Shown: positions 20,323 to 29,382 of the stretch, piece by piece
Layout of the letters: each line of letters begins with the position of its first letter
Position numbering within the stretch: position 1 is the first letter of the stretch
Assembly: GCA_918797485.1 (NCBI GenBank)
Contig: CAKKNE010000004.1
Location: 2,790,001-2,854,000 of the forward strand
Reading direction: 5' to 3'
DNA length: 64,000 nucleotides
DNA from: Pelagomonas calceolata
Taxonomy: Eukaryota > Sar > Pelagophyceae > Pelagomonadales > Pelagomonadaceae
Translations under genes and position numbers: made by a program
Notes under the pieces: model-generated
Databases searched by the model: none
What the model saw: only the letters and a program-made list of their open reading frames with translations
Told to the model about the DNA's origin: nothing

Positions 20323-21381
20323 TTAGTCCGCGAGCAGCCCGTTCTCGCGCGCGAACTCCCAGTACTCCGTGTGCGTCGGCGACGGGTCCGGGAACTCTCT
20401 TGCAAGAGCATCCGTCGAAATGGCGTAGAAGAAGGCGTTCCGGTAGGGCGACGACCCGGAACAGCTCGATAGTCGATTGTCCGTCTTCGACCGCTTTTGC
20501 GCGGCCGCGTACGCGGCCATCCTCTCTTCAAAACCTGATAACAAAGTAACAGCCAAATGACCGCGAAGGCCCCGTTGGATCTCGTAGAGCATGTCGTCGA
20601 CCTCGCCCCCGAAGAACTCGTGGACCTCCGACACAGGAACGTGTTTATGGACGGCACCGACCAGATTATACGTAGACTCAAAGACCACGGCCTCGATCAT
20701 CTGCCGCCGCCAGTCTCGATGGAAGAACTCCGCACAGAAGAAGCCCGCCCGGCGACACCGGTCGGCGACGGCGCCTGCCCACTTTCCGGTGACGCAACTC
20801 TCGGCCGCGAACTTCTGCTGGCCCATGGCGTCCTCGCCAATGCTGCATCGATCGTCCTCGATCTTGCCGAATTCATTTAAGCCGTAGTACAGCACGGCCT
20901 GCGTCTGCCTTTCTCTCGCCAGGCCTCTTTTCTTGAGGGTTGGCTCGATCATGTCTCCTCTCTGTAAAAAAACTAAATCTTCCTTCTTGTCTTCGGGTAT
21001 GGCATCTAAGGCATACTCTAATGACGACGACGCGTCGGGCGACATGCAGATCACATAAATCGGGTACTCGTTTAGATCCCCTTCTTCGTCCGAGCCCTTG
21101 ATCGTCTCCGGCGGCGCGTCCCCAAAATTGATCCGCAGGTCCGGCGTCCCCGGCGCGAGCTTCGCGTAGGCGTCCGCGAAGGCGTCTCCATCTAAACCGA
21201 GCACGACGCCCGGGCCGTCGTCGAGCCGCTCGTTGACGACGCCGCTCAGCATGTTGTGGTAGTCCTTGATGGCGTTGGCGTTGGACCAGACGGCTTGCAG
21301 CTGGGTGCTGTGTTTGGTACGCGTTGGCGGCGCTAGCAGCGCCGCTGCCGAGGCCAGCATGGCGAGGCTGTAGAGAGCCAT
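20323..21381 (-). CDS. reductase-like protein, possibly plastid-targeted
   Basis: 352 residues. The start MALYSLAMLASAAALLAPP resembles a signal-type leader, as used for complex-plastid import. The body has a short Rossmann-like beginning (GPGVVLGLDGDAF) and conserved blocks DLVFLQRGDMIEP, TQAVLYYGLNEFG, VTGKWAGAVADRC and STYNLVGAVH. The pattern recalls uncharacterised plant and algal proteins distantly related to ketopantoate reductase/6-phosphogluconate dehydrogenase, but the canonical GxGxxG is not clear. Substrate unknown. It is divergent from the fibrillin gene, with 285 bp between the starts. Confidence 0.6.
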   Translation of the reverse strand: MALYSLAMLASAAALLAPPTRTKHSTQLQAVWSNANAIKDYHNMLSGVVNERLDDGPGVVLGLDGDAFADAYAKLAPGTPDLRINFGDAPPETIKGSDEEGDLNEYPIYVICMSPDASSSLEYALDAIPEDKKEDLVFLQRGDMIEPTLKKRGLARERQTQAVLYYGLNEFGKIEDDRCSIGEDAMGQQKFAAESCVTGKWAGAVADRCRRAGFFCAEFFHRDWRRQMIEAVVFESTYNLVGAVHKHVPVSEVHEFFGGEVDDMLYEIQRGLRGHLAVTLLSGFEERMAAYAAAQKRSKTDNRLSSCSGSSPYRNAFFYAISTDALAREFPDPSPTHTEYWEFARENGLLAD

Positions 21382-21666
21382 CGCGGTGCAGTTACTTGCA
21401 CGCTGTCGGTTCGACGGGTCTCAGAGATGATCGCTGAGCAGTCCTGTGGAGTGTGAGCGTCTGGCTATGCGTGCTCGCGACGCTAAGACCGTTAAGGTCC
21501 AGCGTGGCACATGAGCAGGAGGGAGAGCTGCAGTGTGTCACCGGCCGCACGTCTGCCCTCGCAGTCCTAGATTAGCATCAACGTGCGGATCGACCTATCT
21601 CAGCAACAGCCAAAGCAATAGCAACTCGATCGCGCGCCGTGCCGCCGCTGCAGACCACCTCAAAAC

Positions 21667-22506
21667 ATGCGCTGCCTCAGACTTGTGCTGCTCGCGCCGC
21701 TGGCCACCGCATGGGTCGTCACTCGACCGACGCGACGACCAACGAACCTCGCGGCCAAGAAGAAGTCGCGCAAACTCGAACGGCTGCAGGAGCTCAAGGA
21801 GGTGTCGGGCGCGGAGCTCGACGCCACGGAGCAGTGGGCCGCGAACCTCGAATCACGGTTAGACGCTGCTATGGACGATGGTGATCGGGACGAGAAAGCT
21901 TCAAAAGTTTTGGAGCTGTGCAAGGAGGAGAACCGGGATTTCGACGCCATCGACGCCGCGGTCAAGGACCTCGCGGCCTTGCCCGCCTACCCGGACATAG
22001 GGTTCCGAGCGCGGGGCGACTGGCGCTTGGTCTGGGCGAAGAGCGACGAGGGCGTCGGCTTCATCGGTACGGGCCTCCACCGCGTGCCTCTCGCTAATTT
22101 GGAAGACCAGTTCTTGTCGCTCGAAGCCGATGGGAGCTGCGCGTTGACCGAGGTGATCCGGGTCATCGGGCCCTTTCCGAACGTGAAGAATCTACTTACT
22201 GGTACTTCGACGGTCGGTCCCTCGACGCTGCGCTTGACCTACACGAAGGTGATTGACGGCACAGGGGCTGAATTAACCTCATCACAAGCGCGGTCCGTCA
22301 AATTAAGGTTGGCCGCTCTCTCAAAAAGCTTGCTCGTCGTCGCGGCCGCGTCGATCGACGCGGACGACTGGCTCGTCTTCGAGCGCGAGGACGACTTCGC
22401 CGACGCGTTGGAAAGGTTACGCGTGCCGCCGAACACTCCCGAGGACGAAGAGGAGGATTCGGGAGGGTTCAAGATGCCGAAGATGCCGTGGGATAAGAAG
22501 GAATAG
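21667..22506 (+). CDS. plastid lipid-associated protein (PAP/fibrillin family)
   Basis: 279 residues. An N-terminal hydrophobic leader (MRCLRLVLLAPLATAWV) followed by a basic Arg/Lys stretch fits a bipartite plastid presequence. The body matches the fibrillin layout: a helix, then GDWRLVWAKSDE, a GTGL turn, beta strands and IGPFPNVKNLLTG, and later LRLTYTKVIDGTG. Members bind plastoglobule or thylakoid lipids and assist carotenoid and quinone storage. The C-terminus is acidic with GGFKMPKMPWDKKE. It converges on the methyltransferase gene, with 94 bp between the stops. Confidence 0.8.
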   Translation: MRCLRLVLLAPLATAWVVTRPTRRPTNLAAKKKSRKLERLQELKEVSGAELDATEQWAANLESRLDAAMDDGDRDEKASKVLELCKEENRDFDAIDAAVKDLAALPAYPDIGFRARGDWRLVWAKSDEGVGFIGTGLHRVPLANLEDQFLSLEADGSCALTEVIRVIGPFPNVKNLLTGTSTVGPSTLRLTYTKVIDGTGAELTSSQARSVKLRLAALSKSLLVVAAASIDADDWLVFEREDDFADALERLRVPPNTPEDEEEDSGGFKMPKMPWDKKE

Positions 22507-22600
22507 TAGTTACCGTGCCAGTGACCTAGTCCAGGGGGCGGCAGTCACGGTCGCTCATCAATATGTGATAGTAGACTTAAACGGGCGGCGGCAAGGGCGC

Positions 22601-23326
22601 TCACTCGTCCAGGGCGCCGCTCGCCGCCGCGAGGAACGCGGCCTCGTCGTCGTCGTCCGAGTCGTCGGACACGACGGGCACGAGCGCCGGCACGGAATCA
22701 AACAGGGACTCCACGCGGCCGGCGCGGCACAGGACGTGCAGGCGCGACGCGTCGACGACGTCTGTGTCGTCGTTCGCAGGCATATCAAACACCAACAGGC
22801 CGTGCGACGCGGCGCTCTTCATCAAAGCCGCCGCGCCGCCGTAAATACGGTGAACGACGCAGAGCACGCACACGCCGTCTTCCGAAAGCTGGTCGGCGAT
22901 GGTCGCCACGAGCGCATCTAGATTGGTGTTGTAGTAGAGCAGCTCCGAGCCCACTACTAAATCGGCAGTACCACTCGGCGCATCAACACAAGGCTCGCCG
23001 AAGCGCAATTGAGCCGCGGCGCCGTGCGCGGACGCCAGCTCCACTATATGTGAAGAGCCGTCCGTCGCGAGCGCGCTTTTCGCGCCGAGTAACACGGAGG
23101 CGCGCGCGAGCGCCGCGTGGGCGCCGCAGCCGAGCTCGACGACGCGCTTGCCACGCACTAACGACGGCGCACTCTCGAGGAACCGCACGACACGTCGCGC
23201 CGGCGCGGCCCACAACCGGAGCCCCGTCCGGTCCTCACCTTGACAAAGTTCGTTGAACGCGCCGTAGGACGGCTGCGCGCCGAGCTCGAGGCATTTCCCG
23301 GCCACGTTTATACTGATAACCTCCAT
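22601..23326 (-). CDS. METTL21-like protein methyltransferase
   Basis: 241 residues. The block GLRLWAAPARRVVRFL followed by motif I (VVELGCGAHAALA, about 62-75) and the SAM-binding acid strand is characteristic of the Methyltransf_16 (METTL21/FAM86) family of protein-lysine methyltransferases. Later blocks are DLVVGSELLYY, in the position of the family's D-x-x-Y motif, and LCVVHRIYGG. The acidic C-terminus (DDSDDDDEAAF) is not conserved. The start is the only upstream ATG, and the N-terminal sequence up to TGLRLW is needed for the family, so 23326 is well supported. It follows SmG by 3 bp on the same strand. The target protein is unknown. Confidence 0.82.
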   Translation of the reverse strand: MEVISINVAGKCLELGAQPSYGAFNELCQGEDRTGLRLWAAPARRVVRFLESAPSLVRGKRVVELGCGAHAALARASVLLGAKSALATDGSSHIVELASAHGAAAQLRFGEPCVDAPSGTADLVVGSELLYYNTNLDALVATIADQLSEDGVCVLCVVHRIYGGAAALMKSAASHGLLVFDMPANDDTDVVDASRLHVLCRAGRVESLFDSVPALVPVVSDDSDDDDEAAFLAAASGALDE

Positions 23327-23329
23327 CGT

Positions 23330-23593
23330 TTAGCCCACTACAGCACCAGTCGCTCTATCAATAACGGCCTCGCTCTCCTGGAGCTCAAAGTTCTCGACGG
23401 AGTTGCCGCGGATCACGACGGTGCCGATCGGCGTCTTCTCCGTGAGGGAAATGAGTTCGACGGCGTCCTCCACCACAAGGTTCATAAATTGATCGTAGCC
23501 TCGCAAGTAACCGGTGAGCTTTCTCTTCCCCACCAAGCGGATCAGCAGCTTCTTCTCCATGTAGCGCTTCAGGTCCGGGCCTTTCGCCGACAT
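23330..23593 (-). CDS. SNRPG: small nuclear ribonucleoprotein G (SmG)
   Basis: 87 residues. Both Sm motifs are present: Sm1 (KKLLIRLVGKRKLTGYLRGY, then DQFMNLVVEDAVEL) and Sm2 (IGTVVIRGNSVENFEL). GYLRGYDQFMNLV and VVIRGNSV identify it as SmG rather than LSm7. It is a core subunit of the Sm ring of spliceosomal snRNPs. Length is near the usual 76 residues with a short C-terminal extension. The neighbouring methyltransferase gene begins 3 bp after its stop codon. The palindrome at 23801 lies 208 bp upstream. Confidence 0.93.
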   Translation of the reverse strand: MSAKGPDLKRYMEKKLLIRLVGKRKLTGYLRGYDQFMNLVVEDAVELISLTEKTPIGTVVIRGNSVENFELQESEAVIDRATGAVVG

Positions 23594-23800
23594 GGTTGTT
23601 TATTTACGCGCGGTTTGCGGGTGCTTTGGTGATATGCCGCGATAGCGATTTTGGCTTTTGGTAGCACGGGACGGCGCGGCGAGGCTGGTTGGTCGTTGTA
23701 GCGGCGGCGAGGCTGCGCGGCGGCAATGTGCTGTCTATTAATGCTTCTGGGGAGCGGCAGCGGCGTCAGCGAGGCGGCGGCTTGGTTGCCAAAAAACGCT

Positions 23801-23824
23801 GCTAGCGTCCTGTAAGACACTAGC
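23801..23824 (+). promoter_or_regulatory. promoter palindrome, copy 3
   Basis: GCTAGCG, spacer TCCTGTAAGA, CACTAGC. 208 bp upstream of the SmG start and 80 bp from the 3' end of the ENT gene. Confidence 0.55.
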
Positions 23825-23903
23825 ACGGTTTTCGGGGCCAAGTTTTCACGCCGACGTGGCGGGGGAGAAGTACTACACTAAACCGAATTTACAAATAAAG
23901 CTG

Positions 23904-25157
23904 CTAGCCCGTCGCCGCCGCGACGAGCCCGAACGATAATAAGCTCCCGCACGACAGCCCCAGGACCAGAAATAACCCCATCAAGTTCCCCGCGAGCTCC
24001 CTATCTGAGGCCGCGACCAAGGGCGGCGCCGCCGTCAGCGCGAGCGCCGCGAGTAGCCCGTTCGACAGCGCGAACGGCGCCATGAGCAGGAACGGCGCCG
24101 CCGTCGTTTGTAATACAGCGGGGCCGGATGGGCCCTTCTCGATGTCGTCGAAGATGAAGCAGGGGACGAACGCGAACCGTAATGACGAGAGCAACACCAG
24201 TGTTCGGGATGAGGGCGCCTCGAAGCATGCCGCACTTGCACGTCCGATCGTATCGAGCGCGTTAAATTCGAGGAACAATAATGGTACAAATAGACGCTTG
24301 TGCAGGGCGTTCGCGTTCGATGGCGCGCGCGTCAATGATGTTAATGCGGGAAACACACTTAGAGTGCACGTGAACACCAGGAAAACACTCAGCGCGGGCA
24401 GCGCGATCGACCTACAAACTTGTGTGATGTCGCCGTCGTTCTCTACGAGGGGTGTATCTAGATTCACCTCAGCCTCTTCCTCGTCCTCTTCAGTAACAAC
24501 CATGGCTTCATTCAACCCGCTCGCGATATACCTCGTCGAACGCTCCAGCACGCCAAAGGCCGCGACGGCGGCGCCGAACAATAGAGCGGAGGCCACGAAA
24601 TAGATAACAGCCGCCTTGTCGATGTGCGGCGCGACGCATGCCTCGTCCGGCGTACCGGAGGAAGACAGCGCAACTAAAACAACAGCTAGGGCCGGCGCGA
24701 CGCCGGCCAAACCCTGGCCGGCCATATTTGCGGCCGTAAAGTTGTCCCTGAGGGCCGCGCAGACGCCGTACGTCGCTGAGCATAGTAGTTGGGATAACCC
24801 CCCGCAGAGGGCCACGCCTATTACTGTTGCTGGAGCGAATACGGAGTCGCGCGGCGCGTCGGCCCAGACAGCTAGCAGCGCGAAGAGGACGAAGATGACG
24901 CCCAAACAGTAGGTCGTCGGCACGATTCTACGTCTTACGGATATTCGTCGTGACAATTTCGGCGCCCAGGCCGCCACCACCAGGGCCGCGGCCTGGTAGG
25001 CTAAGGAGAAGGCCGACTCATGGTAGCGCGCGAGCGGGCTGCCGCAGAAGCGCTGGCGCCAGTACGTCGGGATCGTGATCACGGCGTTCCAGGCAAACAA
25101 CGCCGCCATGCCTATTAACATAACGCAGAGCTCGGGGAGCTTGTCTCGTAGCGTCAT
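23904..25157 (-). CDS. equilibrative nucleoside transporter (ENT/SLC29)
   Basis: 417 residues with about ten or eleven hydrophobic segments. The first, GMAALFAWNAVITIPTYW, matches ENT TM1 (a L-x-W-N-x-F/I-I-T-x-x-x-Y-type motif), and FNALDTIGR matches the second-half signature (F-N-x-x-D-x-x-G-R). An acidic cytosolic loop (EEDEEEAEVNLDTP) sits in the usual TM6-7 position. The family moves nucleosides or nucleobases down their gradient. Substrate choice cannot be read from the sequence. The start ATG is 419 bp from the divergent protease gene. Confidence 0.85.
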   Translation of the reverse strand: MTLRDKLPELCVMLIGMAALFAWNAVITIPTYWRQRFCGSPLARYHESAFSLAYQAAALVVAAWAPKLSRRISVRRRIVPTTYCLGVIFVLFALLAVWADAPRDSVFAPATVIGVALCGGLSQLLCSATYGVCAALRDNFTAANMAGQGLAGVAPALAVVLVALSSSGTPDEACVAPHIDKAAVIYFVASALLFGAAVAAFGVLERSTRYIASGLNEAMVVTEEDEEEAEVNLDTPLVENDGDITQVCRSIALPALSVFLVFTCTLSVFPALTSLTRAPSNANALHKRLFVPLLFLEFNALDTIGRASAACFEAPSSRTLVLLSSLRFAFVPCFIFDDIEKGPSGPAVLQTTAAPFLLMAPFALSNGLLAALALTAAPPLVAASDRELAGNLMGLFLVLGLSCGSLLSFGLVAAATG

Positions 25158-25576
25158 TTTGTTGTTTTTTCTCGCTGCGGCGGCGTGCGTGCGCTGCAGG
25201 TAGGGTTGCTGGTGCTGGGTGCAGGGCTCAAGCGCTCTACGGCGCCGGCGCTGGCACGGCTGGCTTCAGCGTCGCAGAGCTGTGGTTTTTACAGAATTTT
25301 GGCTGGTTGTAGTGGACACAAGCCTGCAAAAACGTCGACAGGCAAAAAATCTGAGCTAGCGGCGTGTAAGACACTAGCATTAGCACCAGGAATGAGCTGG
25401 GGCGGTTTGTGAGCTCACTCGCTACGCAAGCGGTCGTCAGAAACGGCTGATCGCACCTACAGTTGGCTCTGAACACGCCAGAGAAGCGTGCGGAGCGTCG
25501 AGGCCGCACAGACTCATAAGCTCCAGACTGAGTCCAGAGACCTCCGCAGCTCAAGGAACTCGCACAGCTCGCAAAA
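25158..25576. other. divergent promoter region, 419 bp
   Basis: Between the ENT and protease genes; contains the palindrome at 25355-25378 almost exactly midway (198 bp from each start). Nothing else recognisable. Confidence 0.55.
25355..25378 (+). promoter_or_regulatory. promoter palindrome, copy 4
   Basis: GCTAGCG, spacer GCGTGTAAGA, CACTAGC. Centred between the divergent ENT and WLM-protease starts. Confidence 0.6.
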
Positions 25577-27157
25577 ATGGACGCGGAGCAAGCCCACGTC
25601 ACCCTGAGTATCAGCGGCGCAGACCAGCGCATCAACATCACGGAAAACGCCACCGCGGCGCTCCTCTTCGACGCCGTCGCCGGCGCGTTGGACGCGAGCA
25701 CCGTCAAGCTCCTGCACAAAGGGAAACGGCTCGCGCGCGACGACGCCTTGACGCCGGGCATGCGCGTGTTGTGCCTCGGCACGACGACGCAGCAGAAAGA
25801 TAGAATAGCGGCGCAGCGGAGCGACCCGACGATTCGCGGCTTCAAGGAGGAGGCGGCACGCGAGGCCGCGAGGAGAGGCGCTGTCGATGAACTCCAGCAA
25901 CACCCGGAGTACAAGTTTTGTAGGATCGAGGCCGTCAAGCGCTTCGACGGGCGGCGCGGCCCGCACCGGTTCGAGGCCGAGAAATTATTGAGGAGCATGG
26001 CGTCCGAAGTAGCACCGATCATGGTCTCCCACGCCTGGACCGTCGGTGGACTCATAGAGATGGACCCGCGCGACGATCAAATAATGAAGAAGAAGCAGCA
26101 GGAGGGCGGGTGTCTATTGGGCTACAACGAAAACATGGGCGCGAGGATTTACGTGAAACTCAGACAGGACGACGGCACCTTTCACGACCGGGACGCGTTG
26201 ATGAAGACGTTATTGCACGAGCTCTGCCACAACGTCGTGGGGCCGCACAACGCCGTCTTTTTTGCCTTGTATGCGGACGTGCGCGCGGAGCACCTCGCCC
26301 TGACCCGCAAGGCCGCGGGCCGGCATCGGACCTTGGCCGATGCTTCTACGAAGGAGACCGTCGCGCGCGAGCTCGCCTCGGAGGCGGGCAACGGCGCTCT
26401 ACAAGGCGGCGAGCGCGCGTCGGCCGCCTTCGTCGCGAACGCCGTCTCTATGTTACCCGACGCGCCTGTCGCGCCGCCGCCGCCGCCGCCTGCCGTCGAC
26501 GCCGCTGAACAACGCGTCGCGAGCGCCGCCGCAGCCGAGCGCCGCCGCTTGGGTGTGTGCAAGCCCTGTGCTCCGGCTGTGTCTGCTCCTGCGCCATCCG
26601 TGCCCGCCGCTATGGAGCTGGACACCCCGCCCGCTTCGGCCATGGAGGTGGAGACTGCTCCTGCGCCGTCCGTGCCCGAGCCGCCAGCGCCATCGCCGGA
26701 CCCGGGACTCGCGTCGCTCGCCGCGATGGGCTTCGAGGGTCCCGCGGCCGCGGCGGCGCTCAAGGCGACGGCCGGCGACGTCTCCGCCGCGCTCGAGCGG
26801 CTCCTCAACCCTGGAGCGGCCGTATCTGCACCGGAAACCGGGTCGCGCCAGGAGCGCGTCCTCCGTGCCTCGAGCGACCTCCACGCGCTCGGTGCGCCCG
26901 CACAAGAAGCTGCCGCGACGTTGACGGCCATCCTCACGAACGCGGAACGCGGTGAGGAAAAATTCAAGCGCGTGCGCCTCGGCAACAAGAAGTTCCTGCG
27001 AACGGCGGGCAAATTCGCGGCGGCCCTGCGGCTGCTCGAGGCCGTCGGCTTCGAGCGCGAGACCTCGGCCGAGGGCGACGTCTACGCGCTGAAGAGGACG
27101 GATCCAGGGCTGCTCTGGCTCGGGCGGTCGGCGCTCGCTGACCTCGTCGCGCCTTGA
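25577..27157 (+). CDS. UBL-WLM-UBA-PUB protease (WSS1-like)
   Basis: 526 residues, four domains in order: ubiquitin-like (about 5-75, with LLHKGKRLARDDALTPG), WLM metalloprotease (about 100-265), UBA (about 376-415, ASLAAMGFEGPAAAAALKA) and PUB (about 425-520). The WLM active site is H214-E215-x-x-H218 with H224 in a GPH (HELCHNVVGPH), the zinc-binding pattern of WSS1/SPRTN-type enzymes that cleave DNA-protein crosslinks. UBL, UBA and PUB predict binding of ubiquitin and the Cdc48/p97 ATPase. An Ala/Pro-rich hinge separates WLM from UBA. It ends 27 bp from the convergent lumenal-protein gene. Activity is inferred from intact catalytic residues. Confidence 0.88.
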   Translation: MDAEQAHVTLSISGADQRINITENATAALLFDAVAGALDASTVKLLHKGKRLARDDALTPGMRVLCLGTTTQQKDRIAAQRSDPTIRGFKEEAAREAARRGAVDELQQHPEYKFCRIEAVKRFDGRRGPHRFEAEKLLRSMASEVAPIMVSHAWTVGGLIEMDPRDDQIMKKKQQEGGCLLGYNENMGARIYVKLRQDDGTFHDRDALMKTLLHELCHNVVGPHNAVFFALYADVRAEHLALTRKAAGRHRTLADASTKETVARELASEAGNGALQGGERASAAFVANAVSMLPDAPVAPPPPPPAVDAAEQRVASAAAAERRRLGVCKPCAPAVSAPAPSVPAAMELDTPPASAMEVETAPAPSVPEPPAPSPDPGLASLAAMGFEGPAAAAALKATAGDVSAALERLLNPGAAVSAPETGSRQERVLRASSDLHALGAPAQEAAATLTAILTNAERGEEKFKRVRLGNKKFLRTAGKFAAALRLLEAVGFERETSAEGDVYALKRTDPGLLWLGRSALADLVAP

Positions 27158-27184
27158 TTGTTGTTAATTATTACTGGTACTTAC

Positions 27185-27844
27185 TCACAATTCGACGGCC
27201 TTGTCGTCCGCCCCCAGAACGAAGAGCACGGCGTAATCCTGCCTCGCGCAGCCAGTGACGTCCGGCATCGCGGCGCCAGGCGTCACGGGGAAGTCCTTTC
27301 GGTTCGCTTGAGCGGGAGTGCATGTGCCGCCGCCCGGCGTGTAGAGGGCGCTCCGGCACGGGAGGTGGGTCACGTCGAAGAGCTTGCCTTCCTTCAGGGA
27401 CCAGGCGCCGTTCTTCGCGACCGTGAGTTCGGTTGTGACTTTGCGAGCACCGGTAACGACGTAGCGGCCGGGCGGGAGAGGTGCAGGCTCCTCCATGATG
27501 AGCCCGTGTTCCTCGAGCCACCACGCCTTGTCGTTGAATTGCCAGCCCGCGGGAGCCTTGCCGCCCTTCGCGGCGAGGTTTTCGTAGGCGCCCAATTGGA
27601 CGCCGCGCGGGCCCGGATCGAGGCGCCAGAGGCCCCACTCTTGGGCACCCTTGCCCGATGACGCGTCTTTGTCTCCCAATGCAGCAATGAACTGAATGGG
27701 TCTGAGTTTTTTCATTTCCGCCTGTGCAGCGTTCGGTGCGACCAGAGCTGCTGCAGCAATGCCAGTGAGACCTCGGCGTGAGAGGCGCAGTGCGGTGGCA
27801 CCGCTCGCAAAAAGCATCAGCATTCCGTGGGTCGACTGCATCAT
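27185..27844 (-). CDS. thylakoid-lumen protein with Tat-type transit region
   Basis: 219 residues. The N-terminus is bipartite: a short hydrophobic start (MLMLFASGATA), then a twin-Arg signal SRRGLTGIAAAALVAPNAAQA ending in an AxA cleavage site, as in Tat-dependent thylakoid passengers of algae. The mature part is about 175 residues with several Trp and PPGRYVVTGARKVTTELTV in the middle and two Cys near CRSALYTPGGGTC. Function is unknown; location in the thylakoid lumen is inferred from the signal. A palindrome copy begins 67 bp upstream of the ATG. Confidence 0.68.
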   Translation of the reverse strand: MMQSTHGMLMLFASGATALRLSRRGLTGIAAAALVAPNAAQAEMKKLRPIQFIAALGDKDASSGKGAQEWGLWRLDPGPRGVQLGAYENLAAKGGKAPAGWQFNDKAWWLEEHGLIMEEPAPLPPGRYVVTGARKVTTELTVAKNGAWSLKEGKLFDVTHLPCRSALYTPGGGTCTPAQANRKDFPVTPGAAMPDVTGCARQDYAVLFVLGADDKAVEL

Positions 27845-27910
27845 ACCTCAAAGTGATCCTTAACGTAACGTGTATAGCACTGACTCGTGTTTTTGCTCTC
27901 GGATTGGCTG

Positions 27911-27932
27911 GCTAGTGTCTTACGCCGCTAGC
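27911..27932 (-). promoter_or_regulatory. promoter palindrome, copy 5
   Basis: Reverse orientation, 22 bases: GCTAGTG, TCTTACGC, CGCTAGC on the plus strand. 67 bp upstream of the lumenal-protein start. Confidence 0.55.
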
Positions 27933-27999
27933 ATACGTGCGCAGGTAATCGGCGCCACGGACCCCATCACGCCGTCGAAGCATGTCAACAAGCATACAA

Positions 28000-29382
28000 T
28001 TAACCACCGTTACCCTCGCCGCCTTCGTCGCGCGCCTTCGCCGCCGCCGCGCGCCCGCGCGCGACGCAGTCCTGGAGCGCCTTCTTGAGGCCCGAGTTCT
28101 TCTCGTCGAGTTTCAGGGCGTCGAAGTACGCCGCCGCCGCCTCCTCGTAGTCGCCCGTGGCCTCGAGCGCGGCGCCCCTCCTATAGTGCGCCTTCGGCCA
28201 CCGGCCGTCGAGCACGACACAATCATTCGCGTCTTCCAACGCACCAGCCGCGTCGCCAAGCGCTAAACGAGACGCGCACCTGTTCGAGAAGAAGGTCTTC
28301 TGCGTGGCGTCGAGCTCGATAGCTCTCGTGTAGAGCGCGAGCGCCTCAGCATGCTCGCCCTTTAAAGTGTGGGCGTTGCCCTCGTCTTTCAGCCTTCTAG
28401 CCTCGAGCGCGTCCTCGTCCGACGGCGGCGCCGGCAGCGGTTTTGGTGGTGGCTCCTTCTCATCAACAGTTTTGGGCGCGTTCTTCGCGGCCGTCCAGAG
28501 CTCGTCGAAGTCCTCTTCAGTTATCTGACAAGCATACTCGGCGCAACTCCGCCGGCCCGCGACGGCGGCGCAGCCCGCGGCCGTCCTCCCGTCGGCATCG
28601 GCGTGTTTACACGCTTTCCGGCCGTTCGCGCCATTTTCACAAACAGCTTTAAGGGCTGCAAGATCGCCCCGGTCGGCGCACATGTGGGCCACCGTCGCAC
28701 CGCCCGCGACCACCGCGCCGCAGTCCGCGCCCTTTCTCGCTAATCGCTCCACGACGTCCGCGTTGCCGACGGCCGCCGCGAGTAAGATAGGCGCGATGCC
28801 GCGCGCGTCCACGCAATTCGGGTCCGCGCCCAGCTCCAACAAAGTAGCACACGCTTCTGCGGATGCTGGCATCGCTTCAACAGCATCGCAGCCGGCGGAC
28901 CAGTGCAGGGGCGTGCCCGAGCTCTTGGCCTGCGCGTTCACGTCGGCGCCATTTTCAACAAGTACCTTGACGCATTCTTGTGCCTCGGTCGTCGCCTCGG
29001 CCGGCGCGCAGGCTTTATGTAAGGGCGTCGCTCCGGAAGAATCGGCGCCCTTCGCGTCGGCGCCCCACTTCAGCAATAATTCGACGACGGCCGTGCGGCA
29101 GCGCGACGCCGCGAGGTGCAGCGGCGTCGCGCCGTCGTCGTCGGCTTGAGATGATAATTGCGGCGCGAGCTCCAATATCCGCTTCGCGCAATCAACAGAA
29201 CCGCTCGCCGCCGCGAAGTGCAGGCAGGAGCGCCCGCGACCGTCCTTGTACTTGTCGAGGTCCTTCGTGCCTTCGACCGTCTTCGTGTCGCCGCGGCTCG
29301 CCGCCTCGAAGAGCGCCTTGATGTCGCGCTTGGCCGCCGCCATGGTGGCGTACTGCTGCTTCGCTGCTTGCTTGGACGGCAT
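28000..29382 (-). CDS. ankyrin repeat and TPR protein
   Basis: 460 residues. About seven ankyrin units occupy residues 25-275 (SCLHFAAASGSVDCAKRIL, then TPLHLAASRCRTAVVELLL and similar). After a Pro/Lys-rich hinge, three TPR units (about 335-435: ARRLKDEGNAHTLKGEHAEAL and following) resemble the co-chaperone TPR of the SGT/STIP1 type. A Gly/Glu-rich tail ends the protein. Such proteins are adaptors; the partners are not predictable. The start ATG is followed by MxxxQQYATMAAAKRDI. Confidence 0.85.
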   Translation of the reverse strand: MPSKQAAKQQYATMAAAKRDIKALFEAASRGDTKTVEGTKDLDKYKDGRGRSCLHFAAASGSVDCAKRILELAPQLSSQADDDGATPLHLAASRCRTAVVELLLKWGADAKGADSSGATPLHKACAPAEATTEAQECVKVLVENGADVNAQAKSSGTPLHWSAGCDAVEAMPASAEACATLLELGADPNCVDARGIAPILLAAAVGNADVVERLARKGADCGAVVAGGATVAHMCADRGDLAALKAVCENGANGRKACKHADADGRTAAGCAAVAGRRSCAEYACQITEEDFDELWTAAKNAPKTVDEKEPPPKPLPAPPSDEDALEARRLKDEGNAHTLKGEHAEALALYTRAIELDATQKTFFSNRCASRLALGDAAGALEDANDCVVLDGRWPKAHYRRGAALEATGDYEEAAAAYFDALKLDEKNSGLKKALQDCVARGRAAAAKARDEGGEGNGG

